NCBI GenBank assembly: GCA_963920705.1
Contig: OY987225.1
Location: 5,525,372-5,589,371, forward strand
From: Odiellus spinosus
Taxonomy: Eukaryota > Arthropoda > Arachnida > Opiliones > Phalangiidae
Direction: 5' to 3'
DNA length: 64,000 nucleotides
Shown here: positions 1 to 11,067 of the stretch, one piece after another
How positions within the stretch are numbered: the first letter of the stretch is position 1
Layout of the letters: each line of letters starts with the position of its first letter
Made by a program: the position numbers and the translations under genes
The notes under the pieces: model-generated
Told to the model about the DNA's origin: nothing
Database searches by the model: none
The model's input: the letters and a program-made list of their open reading frames with translations, nothing else

Positions 1-1264
1 AAATTTGTCACACCTTGGAAAAACTTGTTAGTTTCCAAACTAAGAATAAGTTCTCTTTTCTTCTGGTGCTTTTTTGGAATAGGAGTTGAGGTTGTTGGGG
101 TTTGTACTTGATTATCATTATGATAAACACTCCAAGAGTCTCCAAGGCGTAAATTATTTTCGTTTCGTACATTTTGATTTTCACTGTTTTCAGTCAACTT
201 TTTTGAGATTTGCTCAATGTACTCCCTTTTTCTCCATTTAGATTTAAAATTAATCCCTAGATTTGTGCTTAATACTTTTAATTTTGAAATGTTTAGTTTT
301 AAGAGGGATTCTTGCTGCTCTACGTCCTTCTCAGGCTCCATGTCGTCTGCTGCGCTCGCACCAAAAGCGCTACCGCGCAGGCGCGAAATTATAATCGAAA
401 AGGAGTATTGTCTGTCTCGGAAATCAGAGCTCGATTTGTTCCAAATCGCGGGATAGATTATGATAATGTTTATCAACTCTTCTTTCCTTTCACTGTCTTT
501 CTGCCCAAGCTGTTTTAAGCTGTTTCTCTCGTTCATTTTTGTCTTTCAATGACATTTTCTTGGTTAATTATTCGTGGCTTTTATTGTAATTAATTTAACG
601 AGGACGAACTGCTGGCAGAAAAAACCGACAACGCGGGAGAAGATTGCGAAATAATATGAAACCTGGTACCTCAGTCGACATTTCTCTCCTCATTGGTTGA
701 CCACAGTCACATGTGGTTTAGCTTACGCTCCGCTCGAGCAAGAGAATCTGCCTCCGCAGATCGGGAACTTATTAGCCTTTTCGCACGCGGGGGGGGGAGA
801 AAAATAACGCGCATGCGAGGGACGTTACAACCCGTTATCTCACAGAGTTGGGCGCACGGAAGGTGCTTAGATATGTACGTTAAATTATCGGGGCCTCTCA
901 AAGTTATGCTTAATCAAATATATATACACTTTTAATATTAATGAGATACCTTGGATATTTAAAATGGGGCTTTCTAGGTTATTCTACTCTACAGTTATTT
1001 AACACTTACGGGTATCATCAATTGGGAATGCGGTAGCCATTATGCATATTTAGGGTGCGATTCAGCAGGCATGCGTTAAGAGTTTAACGCAAGAAAATAC
1101 GCGTTACGATAAAATCGAAAAAATGCGATTCACCTGTCAGCGTTACGATATCGCGCGTTATCATATCACCAAATATCGGGGCTATGGTATCGCCATCTTT
1201 AGACTGGTGTTAAGTCCCTATCATCAACGTTATCAAATATTTTTCCCGCTAAAAACTGAAAATG
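1..1264. other. No gene recognised; unassigned AT-rich DNA with one dispersed repeat
   Basis: I see no credible coding region here. Short open frames exist, but none has a recognisable motif. The one clear structure is a 114-bp segment (407-520) repeated at 23,901-24,014, listed separately. The tract before 1,265 leads into the first exon region of a Harbinger transposase. Confidence 0.6.
407..520 (+). repeat. 114-bp dispersed repeat, copy 1
   Basis: This segment matches 23,901-24,014 at almost every position in the same orientation. Both copies run from ATTGTCT through TCTCGGAAATCAGAGC to CAAGCTGTTTTAAGC, and similarity stops abruptly at both ends. The family is unknown; it could be an LTR piece or a SINE-like unit. 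Confidence 0.8.
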
Positions 1265-1305
1265 GCGTCGTCGGTGCTTTTTGTGCACTTGTTGAAATTA
1301 GCTGA

Positions 1306-1367
1306 AATTGAAGAAGGACGGAGTTTAAACAGAGAGAATTGAAGAAGGACGGAGTTTAAACAGAGAG
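1306..1367. repeat. 31-bp tandem duplication
   Basis: Two perfect adjacent copies of a 31-bp unit starting AATTGAAGAAGGACGG lie at 1306-1336 and 1337-1367. They fall in the 5' part of the Harbinger transposase region, and a 31-bp duplication would shift the reading frame there. Confidence 0.85.
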
Positions 1368-1380
1368 AGAGTTTTCAGGG

Positions 1381-2261
1381 ATGATACTCAAGCATTTGAA
1401 CTGCCAGAAAAGTCATTTCGAAACCACCAAACCACTGGCAATTGATTTAATAGAATCTTTGAGAGAACGTTTGACAGGACCAAGGCCCACCAAAATATCT
1501 ATAGACAGTAAAGTAAGGATTTCTTTGTCTAGTTTCATTTTTTTTTATAAGTATGGAGATAATAAATGATGTAAAATATACGAAACATAGGTGCTTATTG
1601 CATTAAGATTTTTTGCGGTTGGCTCCTACCAGCGGGCTGTTGGCCAAGAATTATTGCTTCAAGTGAGCCAGTCTACCGTTTCGAGATGTGTTAGATCTGT
1701 AAGTCAAGTATTATCCGATGTTCTACTTAAAAAAACTGTCAAATTCCCTACCGAAGAGCTAGAGCAAAACATGGTTCAAGTTAGGTGCGTATTCGTGACA
1801 TTAAATTTATAATACCTTATTATTCATTAAGAGTATAACTAATTACGTTTAGATTTATGGACCAAAAAAAATTCCCTGGGTGTTTAGGAGCCATCGATTG
1901 CACACACATACCTATAATTGCTCCACCTAAGACAGACGAAAGGTTTAGGGAAAATCTTTACTTAAATCGAAAGGGATTTCGCTCTATCAATGTGCAACTG
2001 GTAAGAAACGAAAACCAAACTATCGTTTATGTTGAAATCAAACCTTTCTGTAACATATCTTCGTGTTTATAGATTTGTGATTATGACACTGACGTTTTAA
2101 ACGCGAATGCTCAATACCCTGGCTCAACTCACGATTCATTCATTTGGAATAACAGTCCGGTTTGCGATTACCTCAAAAGAGAGTACGATGGTGGGCGAGG
2201 TCGTGGCAATGGGCCTACGCCTTTGTTAGTGATGAATCTTCAGGTTGGGGTTGTGGAGTGA
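1381..2261 (+). pseudogene. PIF/Harbinger (HARBI1-like, DDE_Tnp_4) transposase, truncated
   Basis: This encodes a cut-and-paste DDE nuclease of the PIF/Harbinger superfamily. Four exons can be traced: about 1381-1512, 1591-1784, 1853-2000 and 2073-2261, with standard GT-AG introns. Exon 2 gives the helix-turn-helix-like stretch LRFFAVGSYQ...SQSTVSRCV. Exon 3 carries the first catalytic Asp in LGAIDCTHIPI. Exon 4 carries YPGSTHDSFIW. Homology stops about 40 codons into exon 4, so the block with the second Asp (GDxGYPL) and the catalytic Glu are missing. The intron after the NVQL residues sits where the 31-36 kb HARBI1-like gene also has one, which supports the exon model. The N-terminus is disturbed by the 31-bp duplication. 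It is a dead fragment. Confidence 0.85.
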
Positions 2262-2616
2262 AACGCTGTCCAAGAGTTTTTTCCCAGAGTTTATGGAAAA
2301 GTTTGGGGAATTTGAGGTGACCATGAACGTGAAGGTCGATGTCATCTCGTTAGTTCCTTGAGGGGGTATGGCAGTGGGGGTTTATTGGTATCGTTTTGTA
2401 GAGATATGGTCACATGAAGTTTTACTTTGTCTAGTGGGGATCTTTAGAATTGGGGTTTCTTAAAGTTCGCTAAAAATTGGCTATCCGGTCCTTTGTTAAG
2501 AAGGAAATGGAGTTTTTATATTTTTCCCGTTTTTAAGTTAAAATAGATTCTTTTAAAGGGAAGGTGACACACAAGGCAACAAAAGGTAGGCTTATAATAC
2601 ACATCAATTACAAAAA
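2262..2616. other. No gene recognised
   Basis: This stretch lies between the broken Harbinger transposase and the SWIM-like gene. It is G-rich on the plus strand. I see no coding or repeat signal. Confidence 0.5.
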
Positions 2617-3269
2617 TTAAAAATTTAGAGGGTAGAGTAGGGTAAAAAATGTGACGGGGTCACGACACGCTAAATCCCCGGAACCTTGGCGTTCCCGACT
2701 AAAAGATTCCAAAGTTAGTAGCAGAGCACCAATATGGCTACAAGATCCAGATAACCCACGAACACATTCATATCCTCCTCCGCAAATGTTTCCATTAAAT
2801 TTGAGGCACACAATAACATTGTAATCTAATCGCTTTTGCGAGGCAAAACACTTTGATTTCACATAGACTAAGGTGGCTGTAATTTTAAGAACCAGTATCG
2901 CTGAATGAATGTCACCAGAATTTTTATGAGCAACGGCCCTATCCAGCCCCTCGCTTATCCTGTCTTGATTCACCATCAATCTTTCATGAAATAATGAAAG
3001 ATTGCGGCAAAGTTAATAACGGGTATTAGCGAAACATCGATACTCCATGCAGTAGGCGGAATTTCATCAGGATCAGGAAGAAAATGATTAACCCTGTATA
3101 AAGGCAGGGCTTCTGGATTCTTCTTTTCTAAAATAAATTCTTTGTGACATTCGTCTATATTCTTGTAGGTAGACGTAGTGATCACTCCATGACTAGGTTG
3201 CTGTTGTTCAGCCACGGACGCTAAGCCTTGGTCCCGAATTTGATTATTATCACGGTCGAATCTTTCCAA
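2617..3269 (-). pseudogene. SWIM-zinc-finger-like protein fragment (transposon-associated type)
   Basis: Two overlapping minus-strand frames (3269-2976, then 2979-2617) look like one gene with a frame break or small intron at about 2978. The downstream part has the layout of animal proteins with a degenerate SWIM finger, often found with YqaJ-type nucleases: a VKSKCFASQ segment, then YECVRGLSGSCSHIGALL. The Cys-x-His pair and ALL are present, but the first Cys of the usual CxC is Tyr, so zinc binding is doubtful. The upstream part has LYRVNHFLPDPDEIPPTAW and is unrecognised. No nuclease domain is visible nearby. Family assignment rests on the short motif only. Confidence 0.5.
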
Positions 3270-4912
3270 TGCTTTTATGAATTTGATTTAAACGCAATTC
3301 CCTTCTCTTTTAAAAAAGTTTAAGTTGAACAATAGTATAATTTTTATACATTTTAATTATGACTAGAAGTTCGAAGTTGAAAAACAAGGAAAACCCGCGG
3401 AAAACAAGAAAAATAGGCTGCGTCGCGATTTCTGCGTATGCGTGAATAAATTAGCGAAAAGGCTAATTGCGAAAATGAGCTTCAACCTAAACTAGTCCTT
3501 ATTGACAGCCACTCAAATTGAGTATCACTACCCTTACTCATAATGCGAATAGTTAAGTAATCCCTCTTTGAAATTAATCCTAAGATGGTAAGTCGCTGGC
3601 ACCAAATTACAATGTTCCCTGTAATGCCTGATTAAATCTCCCGCGAAGGTGTAATTTTTTTTCATATATGCTATAAAATCGGGACCGTAATATCCGTTTC
3701 AGTTTGAGTTAAGGAAATAGGCTCGTTGGAAGCGGTCTTTTTTGCCGCTTTCTACAATGTTATTGGCAAGATCTTTGAATCACCACCCAACAATATATTC
3801 TCTTCATTAGACACGTTTACTTTGGCCTTATCCGTTTCCCTAATACTAACACCTGGGATATTTTCATCATTTTCATTGCAATAGCTTTGTACGCCACCGA
3901 TATTCAATTAATCCGCGCAGTCAGATATATTTCGATAGTTATTTTAACCAGCTCAGTTTCATGCTCCGAAAGATGTACAATCCTTTGCTTTAAATCATCT
4001 AAGAGGGAGCTGTTTAGTTATACACTAATCAAATATATACCGAACCTATGCTTCATGGGTGAAGTACTATATAGTTTTTAAAAGCCAGCTTCTGTCTTTC
4101 ATATTTGTTTTTTCTGCTCATGAAAGAACGCAAAGGAAAATTTATCAACGTTAGGACGCTTTGATCCTCGTTTATTAACTCTACTAATGGTAAAGAACGA
4201 GTTGTTGAGTAATGCATGAAACTTAGTTTTCGGTTATTGCTAACGATCCTCTTCCGTCTCCAAAATAATATATCGAGCGTAATTATCAGATAGAAACGGA
4301 GCGAGGTTTACTGAACGCAAGAGCCATACGCAGGATCTTTTCCGAGTAAATCTAAAGATTCGCTTAAATCTTTCACTTTGCGTTGTTTTTGATAAATTTC
4401 ATATTTTATTTGTCTCATCGTACCTGTTCGAAGTGTAAACTCTCTTAAGATCCCTTAAGTTATGTCATTCGGCAACGTTTTATATTTTATATTATATATA
4501 GTCTCAATGGTTTTAATCGAGGGTTAGCTAAATATTTCTTGTGTAAATCCCCCCTTTAAGCGCATCGAATTGGAGTACAGGCTATACTCACCTCTTCATG
4601 ATACCGTATACCTTCATTTCTTATAATTAATGTAAAATCTTTGAAAATTATTAATTTAAAATCTTTGAAAATTATTAGCTTGGTAAGATTTTGGCGAAGC
4701 TTTAATACTCCTTGAACACTATAAATTGCGTGAAAAGAGAATTTTTAGCGATGTTAAGGATTAAAAATATTCCATATACATTGTGGATTGTATTCTTTAA
4801 AAATGTCATCTTAAGGTTCTTTGTAATGATTGTGATTTAGACGAATTGCGAACTATATTGGTTTTATTTCTCTCTTTTGAAATGGTTAATTTAATTTTAA
4901 CAGGAATGGTCG
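3270..4912. other. No gene recognised; AT-rich intergenic DNA
   Basis: About 1.6 kb with short frames only. A local duplicate of TTAAAATCTTTGAAAATTAT occurs near 4630-4675. I see no transposase, RNA gene or long repeat. Confidence 0.55.
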
Positions 4913-5004
4913 AGATAAGGCATGCCTTATACCGATTTCAATTTTTAATTTTACCCCCTTTTGACCCCTTTTTTTTGACCGATTTTCACCCCTCCCCCCT
5001 TGGG
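4913..5004. repeat. Dispersed C-rich repeat with palindromic start, copy 1
   Basis: AGATAAGGCATGCCTTATACC, including the palindrome AAGGCATGCCTT, is followed by a C/T-rich tract with TTTTACC, TTTGACC and GATTTTCACCCC. The same order occurs inverted at 37,173-37,265. Simple C-rich sequence continues to about 5,160. Confidence 0.75.
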
Positions 5005-5363
5005 AACCTGGTCGATTTTTTTAAACCCCCCTGCACCCCTACCTTTTTTTCACCGACCTACGCCATTTTTTAAACACCCCTTCCCCCCCTGTACCTCTAA
5101 ACTTTTTTCCCCGACCTGCGCGATTTTTTTTTAACCACCACCACCCCTTTTTCGACTCTCGGGCACCCCAGGGGGTTGCTGACCCGGTCCCCGTCCTTTA
5201 GTCGGACACGTCTCAACAAGTATTTATAAGTTTTAACGGGGCTAGTGATTCATGAACTCCCTTTCCTTAGTAGGCCAACGTACGATATATGCGTAAGAAT
5301 GGAAAAGCGTAGTATTTGAAAACATTTTATTGATTTTAAAACATTGGGTTTACGTTGATTTAT

Positions 5364-6196
5364 TTAGTGATATTCGGATTTCAAACATTCCTTCAGCTTT
5401 CCAAGCTGGCCCACGATAATTGTAAACAAATCGTAACTCCTCAAGACACTTTCTAATCCTTTGGTTTTTAAGTTATCTTCAAAAGTAGTTATTACAGTAA
5501 ATGGCGAAACGTAACTAGAAAAATATTGATATACAGTGTCAAACTTTTCTTGAATATCATCGAGATAGTACAAACTTATGCGCGAATTATACATCTTTCC
5601 GTAAGTCTTTGTAAAGTAATCTCCGATAGTATTATACATCTCTTCGATAATTAATTTATGAATATTTATCTGTTCTAAATAGAGGGTTACGTTCTTTGAA
5701 ATTCGATGTAATTCGCACGCTCCCAGGCAGTTGAGGGTTATTTCATCAGTGGTCGTTCCAGCCGAGATGAACCGTAGAGAAACATGGTGAGAGATAGCTT
5801 TCAGGGTGACGCCGGTGGATGTTTCGTGGACAGCGATGGTGAAGTTTGAATCTTCTTTCCCCGAGGTCCAACCGCTTGGTGGGCCAAGTCTTGGAACTAG
5901 TGAATCCCATTCTTCAGGCGTGATGCTGAAACTGGTGATATTGTCCTTGACGCACAGTCGGATTTCTGGATTCAGCGTGCCGCAGGCAAACCCGAAGGTT
6001 AAAAATAGATTGTCGCTAAGGTGTAGTCGGTGATTGACTTTTCGTCCGCTACCGGGAATCTTCCTTCGTAAAACAGTATCGAGGTCGACTAGGATGACTT
6101 TAAAAAAGGATACGCAATAGCTTCTAACCTATTTAATAAAACGGCGTTCGGAAAAAACTTCTACTTACGAGAGGATTGCGTAGACGGCGGATTCAT
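5364..6196 (-). CDS. Gene X0 of the pPolB element; unknown function, two exons
   Basis: I do not recognise this protein. A 28-bp first exon (6196-6169, starting MNPPSTQSS) ends at a GTAAGT donor. A 71-bp intron follows, and exon 2 (6097-5364) stays open to the stop, giving about 254 residues. The long open frame is missed if only internal ATGs are considered, because the next Met lies at 5639. It includes ITPEEWDSLVP and LYYLDDIQEKFDTVYQYF, with no signal peptide and no obvious membrane span. It is divergent from the Y0 gene, with about 330 bp between starts. X1 and X2 in the 40-55 kb cluster have the same position, strand, tiny first exon and phase-1 intron. X0 is probably their positional equivalent, although sequence similarity is not convincing. 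Confidence 0.6.
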
Positions 6197-6525
6197 CTTC
6201 AGAGGCGACAGCTTTGGCGTTCAGGGCCGAACCACCGAGTCGGTTAACTATTTATACCCTATAATGCACCTGACACCTGTACTCGGTAAAACCAGACCGC
6301 CTAGCGGGACATCAAAAAACATTTTATACCGATAGTAAAACAAGCGCGTTCGCATTTGACATTTGACTTATTTTTCGCGCGTGCTTGACGGTACTAGAGC
6401 GGGTTTAAAGATAGTTAATGCGAATGTGACCTAAAGATCACGCTATTATTGACTTCCTATAATTGACAGTTCCATTATTCGACTTCAGATTGATTTTTAT
6501 ATCAAAGTTTTGAAACCACAGCTTA
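6197..6525. promoter_or_regulatory. Divergent promoter region between X0 and Y0
   Basis: A 329-bp spacer lies between the X0 start (minus) and the Y0 start (plus). TATA-like stretches are present (TTTATACC near 6249 and TTTTATACCG near 6324). The same divergent X/Y arrangement occurs at 42,983-43,512 and 53,881-54,609. The promoter role is inferred. Confidence 0.45.
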
Positions 6526-6810
6526 ATGGCTTCAAAAGTGCCAAGACACATAGTACGACCACTAGATTTTGAGGGTTCTTTGAATGAGAAGACGCGACTG
6601 AAGGTTTATTCCATCATAGTGACTGCTTATATGGTCCGCGCTCTACGAGTGGGAGTAAAACCCGCGGGTGTTATTGTTACCATGAAACGGTCATTCGACT
6701 TCTTTCTAAATATATTGATACTCAGAGAAGAAAGCATTAAGACTCGAATAAAAAATACCCAGGTGGTGATTTCGCAATGGGGCGATGGGTATAAATACGT
6801 AAGACTCTAG
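6526..6810 (+). CDS. Gene Y0 of the pPolB element; small unknown protein
   Basis: A 94-residue open frame starts MASKVPRHIVRPLDFEGS. It is basic, with a hydrophobic middle (FDFFLNILIL), and I do not recognise it. It is the first plus-strand gene after the divergent promoter, 40 bp ahead of Z0. This is the place held by the nuclear-looking Y genes at 43.5 and 54.6 kb, but I see no clear residue similarity to those. The frame is intact, so it may be real, but there is no independent support beyond position. Confidence 0.45.
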   Translation: MASKVPRHIVRPLDFEGSLNEKTRLKVYSIIVTAYMVRALRVGVKPAGVIVTMKRSFDFFLNILILREESIKTRIKNTQVVISQWGDGYKYVRL

Positions 6811-6850
6811 AAGGGGTGGGTCAGTACTGATTCGATCGGCATAAACCGAC

Positions 6851-7138
6851 GTGATGGATGCTGAAACTCTTGCTTGGGGTCTAGAAGATATGGCGGTAAA
6901 TAGACCTTGGCTGCTTAGAAAAATATACGAATTTTACTTTTTTCACTGTAATGTAATCAAAGTTAATCCCGACGAAGTTCCAACTGTTTTGCCGATTTTT
7001 CTACGCCATGTAAGTTTCTCAGTTATTAGCGCGTTTATGGACATTATCGAATATATGATGAAAGTACAGAAAACCCCCGAAGAGTGTCAGAGATATGAGC
7101 AGTTAAATCTACTATGGAGTTTGATACCCGTGGGTTAA
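6851..7138 (+). CDS. Gene Z0 of the pPolB element; small unknown protein
   Basis: A 95-residue open frame starts MMDAETLAWGLEDMAV and contains the aromatic stretch YEFYFFHCN. It overlaps the start of the PolB N-terminal frame by 25 bp, so the two may be co-transcribed. It occupies the position of the Z genes at 44.8 and 55.1 kb. Those share W-rich motifs that I cannot align here. No function can be assigned. Confidence 0.45.
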   Translation: MMDAETLAWGLEDMAVNRPWLLRKIYEFYFFHCNVIKVNPDEVPTVLPIFLRHVSFSVISAFMDIIEYMMKVQKTPEECQRYEQLNLLWSLIPVG

Positions 7139-10100
7139 AGGACCAATATCTAGTTAGAATGCAAAAACGTCTCGAAGAAATTAAAAAACAAATAAATGAC
7201 GAGATACATTTGGTAGAAGATTTTTTGAATTCGCAGAATGATAGAGATATCGTGGAGTTTCTAGACGGGCCAGTCGTAGATTTCATGAACTCGCAGTATG
7301 ACAGAGAGGTTATACAATTTCTGGACGGACCTAATCACGAAGAAAATATCGACGCGTCTATGGGTTCAATCGAACAGGAGGACAATGTTGACGACCCACC
7401 ACTAACCCCGAATTTATCGGGAGAAATTGTTCAAGAAGGGGGCGGTAACCCACCTCAAATGGCTCCCCCACTAGGCGAGATACCGGGGTGCGTAATTCTG
7501 AACCAAAACGAAAGATATTACGACCGGTTCAACATGTATGGACGCGAAATCGTACTGGAGTTAAACGGGATAGACATTCAGCGTACCGTATGTGACGTTG
7601 CAGAGCGCGTGTTGGTGCAGTACCGACCGGGAGATATGGTACAGATAACCATTCGCAGTCTCACGCTGACCGCTCGGTGCGAATTAGAGCTCTCGTTCAG
7701 AAGACTCGACCAAGTCGATCCGGCGCTAATATTTGGCATGATTGAGGATATTCTCTATGGCGATGAGATTGAGAAATTCTTTCTGGGGCCCATAAGCATC
7801 ATCTTCAATATAGTCAGGTTGCCGCACGGGAATAGCCTACCCGTAAAACGGGGAATGAAGCCTTTTAATGTTTTCTGCAAAGGTCGAAGGGGTATCGTTC
7901 GTATCATTAACCATGACTCGCTTTGTCTGCCTCGCGCGCTATGCGTGGCGATCGCTCATCATAGGTTCGTTGATGACAACACCGGTGATAAAAAACTCAA
8001 AAAGCATTACGAATCCATTTCAAAGACCTCGAACGAAGACAATACAATGCAAAAAACCGAAGCCCTAGCTCTTTGTATCAAGGCGGGAGTTAGGACGGGC
8101 AAAGAATGCGGGAGCGCAGTATCGTTCGAAAAGTTCAAGGCGAGTTTAAACGATTACACCATCTTGGTTTACGCATTTCAGAATAACATTCCGGTGCTAA
8201 CTTTAGGAGAAAATAACCCGCAAGATCAGCGACCTCGACTATTTCTCCTAAATGAAAAAAAAAAAACATTTTAACGTTATTACGAATCTAAAGCCGCTAT
8301 TTAATTCGCAATATTTTTGTTTTCTATGTCTCGAACCCTATTGGCGTCCACGATCGCATTAATGTAACGCGTTCTGCTATAGTTGCATGCGAGACCAGAT
8401 ATGCGGAGGCGAAAAAATTACCTGCGTCAAGTGTACTAGAACGTTTAACGGTAGAGAGTGTTTCGATAGTCATCTAAACAAAATCGGGTCAAAAAAATCT
8501 CTTTGCGAGCGATTATTTACATGTAAGGAATGTTTCAAAACATTAGATCACGACAGACGTCCGGAAAAGCATACGTGCGGGGAAATGTATTGTCCAGTGT
8601 GTAAAAAATACGTACCATCGAGTCATTTATGTTACGTACAAATTATTAAACCTAACGAAAACAAACCGTCGATAAAAAAACAAAATGTTCCTAACTGTCT
8701 ATATATTTTTTTCGATTTTGAAACTATTCAAATTAAGAAATCCGATGAAAAAAAGGGTGCCTTCGTACACGAGCCAATTCTATGCGTTTCGGAAACTTTA
8801 TGCGAGACTTGTATTGACCAGAAGCCCGCCCACCTACCGTGCGTGAATTGCTCGCAATTTGGTCCTAGTTTGAATCGTTTTCCGCCTCCCAAACCCGTCG
8901 CGAGTTTTCTGAACTATCTGCAAACGTTACACGCTGTTAAAAACGTGGTACTTTTAAGTCATAATGGAGCCAATTACGATAATCAACTAATAATTAAAGA
9001 AATCATGAATAGAGATGAACAATGGAAACCGGAAGTTATTATCAATGGCACGAAAATAATTATAATGAAGCTATTCAATCTGTTGTTCTTAGATTCGTAC
9101 AGTTTTATTCCGGTTGCGCTAGCAAAGTTCCCTTCGACATTCGGACTAAAAAATGTGGCAGCGAAAGGCTACTTCCCGCATTTCCTATTTAATGTGGTGT
9201 ATCATAATTTCGATATTAATCGACACATTGAAACCAATTACGTTTTGGACAAAATCTTACCGCCGACCGAAGCCTATGGAGCCCAATATTTTGATCGCGA
9301 TAGTCTTAATAAATTTACGCAATGGCACGCTGATGAAACTAAAGCGCAAAAAGGATTCAATTTTCTAAAGGAACTTGATTATTATTGCGTAAACGATGTG
9401 TCTCTACTTAAACACGGATGCCTCGCGTACCGTAAAATGTTATTAGATATAGCCGATGTAGACCCTTTTACGTGTGGGGCGATTACACTACCCGGTGTCT
9501 GCTCCTATGTTTACCGAAACAAATTCTATAGAAAAGATACTATTGGAATTCTGCCCCTAAATAATTATCGCTTAAAAGAAAACCAGTCAGCTGTCGCTGT
9601 GGAGTGGCTGCAATGGGTCGCGTTTCAGAGGGATATAACGATTCAATCCGCTTTCACGGGTAAAGAAGTTAAATTAGAAAAAATCAAAGTAGACGGTTTC
9701 TATAAGAACGAAGTATTCGAGTTTAAAGGATGTTGGTACCACGGATGTCTTGACTGTTTTAAAACAAATCGCCACCAGATACTTCATAACGACCCAATGA
9801 ATATGCGGTATAGCCGCACGACGAAAATAATGTCCAAACTACAGAGTCTTGGTTATAAGGTCAATACTATTTGGGAATGTAAATGGAATTCTGAGAAGAA
9901 AACCAACCCTGAAATAGCGGCTTTTTTAGAGAGAGAGGATATAAAATTTAAAATCAAAAGCCCTTTAAAGCCGCGTGATGCCCTAAAGCTTCATCACAAG
10001 GTAGATGGCGCTGACCAGTTACTCTACTATGTTTTAATATCTCTTTATCCTTTCGTGAATAAATGCTCTAAAATAACACTAGGGCATCCCAAGATTATCT

Positions 10101-11046
10101 TACGCGATATACCCGACGTATTTTCATTCGACGGTCTATTAAAATGCCAAGTTCTGCCCCCAAAGACTTATACCATCCAGTGCTTCCCCTGAAAATTAAC
10201 GGTAAACTAGTGTTCACGCTTTGCTACACTTGCGCTAAAACCCAATTTCAAGGCGTTTGCGAACACCCCGACGAAATGCGAAAGTTGCGCGGAACTTGGG
10301 TAACCGAAGAATTGAGATGGGCTATTAATAGGAACTACGTCATTTTAAAATCCTTCGAAGCGTGGTCGTACAAAACTACCCAGTATGATAATAAGACTGG
10401 TACTGGCGGACTATTTACCGAATATATAAACGCATTTTTACGCTACAAGACCGAGGCTAGCGGGTTCCCTGCCGACTGCCAAACCCAAGAAGCTAAAGAG
10501 CTCTACGTGAAAAATTTTAAAGAGGTTGAAGGGATTGAGCTTGATATAACGAAGATTGCTAAAAATGATGGATTAAGATCAATTAGTAAGCTCTGTGCAA
10601 ACGCTTTTTGGGGGAAATTTGGAGAGCACGTTCGAACGACACGTACAGAGATTGTAAAAGACACTAGCCAGTTCTATCAACTTCTATTAAATCCCGACAT
10701 AACAGTAAAATCAGTTTTCCCATAAATGACGAAATCATTTTGATAAAATCCGAGCCCGTAGTTGAGAACGAAGGAATACTTAAACACGGTAATGTAGTAT
10801 TAGCAGCCTTTACAACTTGTTTCGCTCGTCTCGAACTACTCAAGTATCTAGAGTTAGCTGGAAAGCATTGTTTTTACATGAACACTGATTCCCTAGTGTT
10901 CTTAGCGCCTGCAGGCGTGTCAATGATCAAGACCGGAGACTACTTGGGTCAAATGAAAAACGAACTCGAATCTTACGGACCTCGGAGCTATATAACCGAG
11001 ATGGCTGCGGGAGGCCCTAAAAATTACTCCCTTTGTATCCACAACC
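7114..11046 (+). pseudogene. Protein-primed family B DNA polymerase (Polinton/adintovirus type), decayed and truncated
   Basis: This is a pPolB with an extended N-terminus. 7114-8274 holds an acidic leader with two 22-residue repeats and then DSLCLPRALCVAIAH, the region that precedes pPolB in Polinton-like polymerases. 8387-8640 is Cys/His-rich (probable zinc modules). The exonuclease motifs are visible: IFFDFETI (Exo I), LSHNGANYDNQLI (Exo II) and YYCVNDVSLL (Exo III). The polymerase blocks are motif A LISLYPFV, where the expected catalytic Asp is replaced (YVLISLYP); motif B KLCANAFWGKFG; and motif C YMNTDSLVF, with Asn for the first Asp. Frame breaks occur near 8268 (a run of A), near 10,155 (a run of C) and near 10,720, plus an in-frame stop near 8370. 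The gene ends abruptly near 11,046, soon after PKNY, at the Myb/SANT-like gene. It cannot be functional. Confidence 0.9.
7205..7338 (+). repeat. Two 22-codon in-frame tandem repeats in the PolB leader
   Basis: VEDFLNSQNDRDIVEFLDGP is followed at once by VVDFMNSQYDREVIQFLDGP. The nucleotide copies (about 66 bp each) are diverged but stay in frame, so the repeat is old and was translated. It lies in the acidic leader before the polymerase. Confidence 0.75.
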
Positions 11047-11067
11047 CCGATACGGGGGTTGTGGATA
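11033..11067. other. Short inverted repeat at the PolB truncation point
   Basis: ATCCACAACCCC and GGGGTTGTGGAT face each other across a few bases, followed by a run of nine G. The palindrome sits where PolB homology ends and the minus-strand Myb/SANT-like coding sequence begins. It looks like a transposon end or a rearrangement scar. Confidence 0.6.

Noticed and set aside
4846-5073. ORF rich in Pro, Phe and Thr
   Set aside because: Translation of a C/T-rich repeat with no conserved motif.
5364-6196. PC4-like coactivator assignment for X0 from ITPEEWDSL
   Set aside because: Only one short segment resembles that fold; the rest does not support it.
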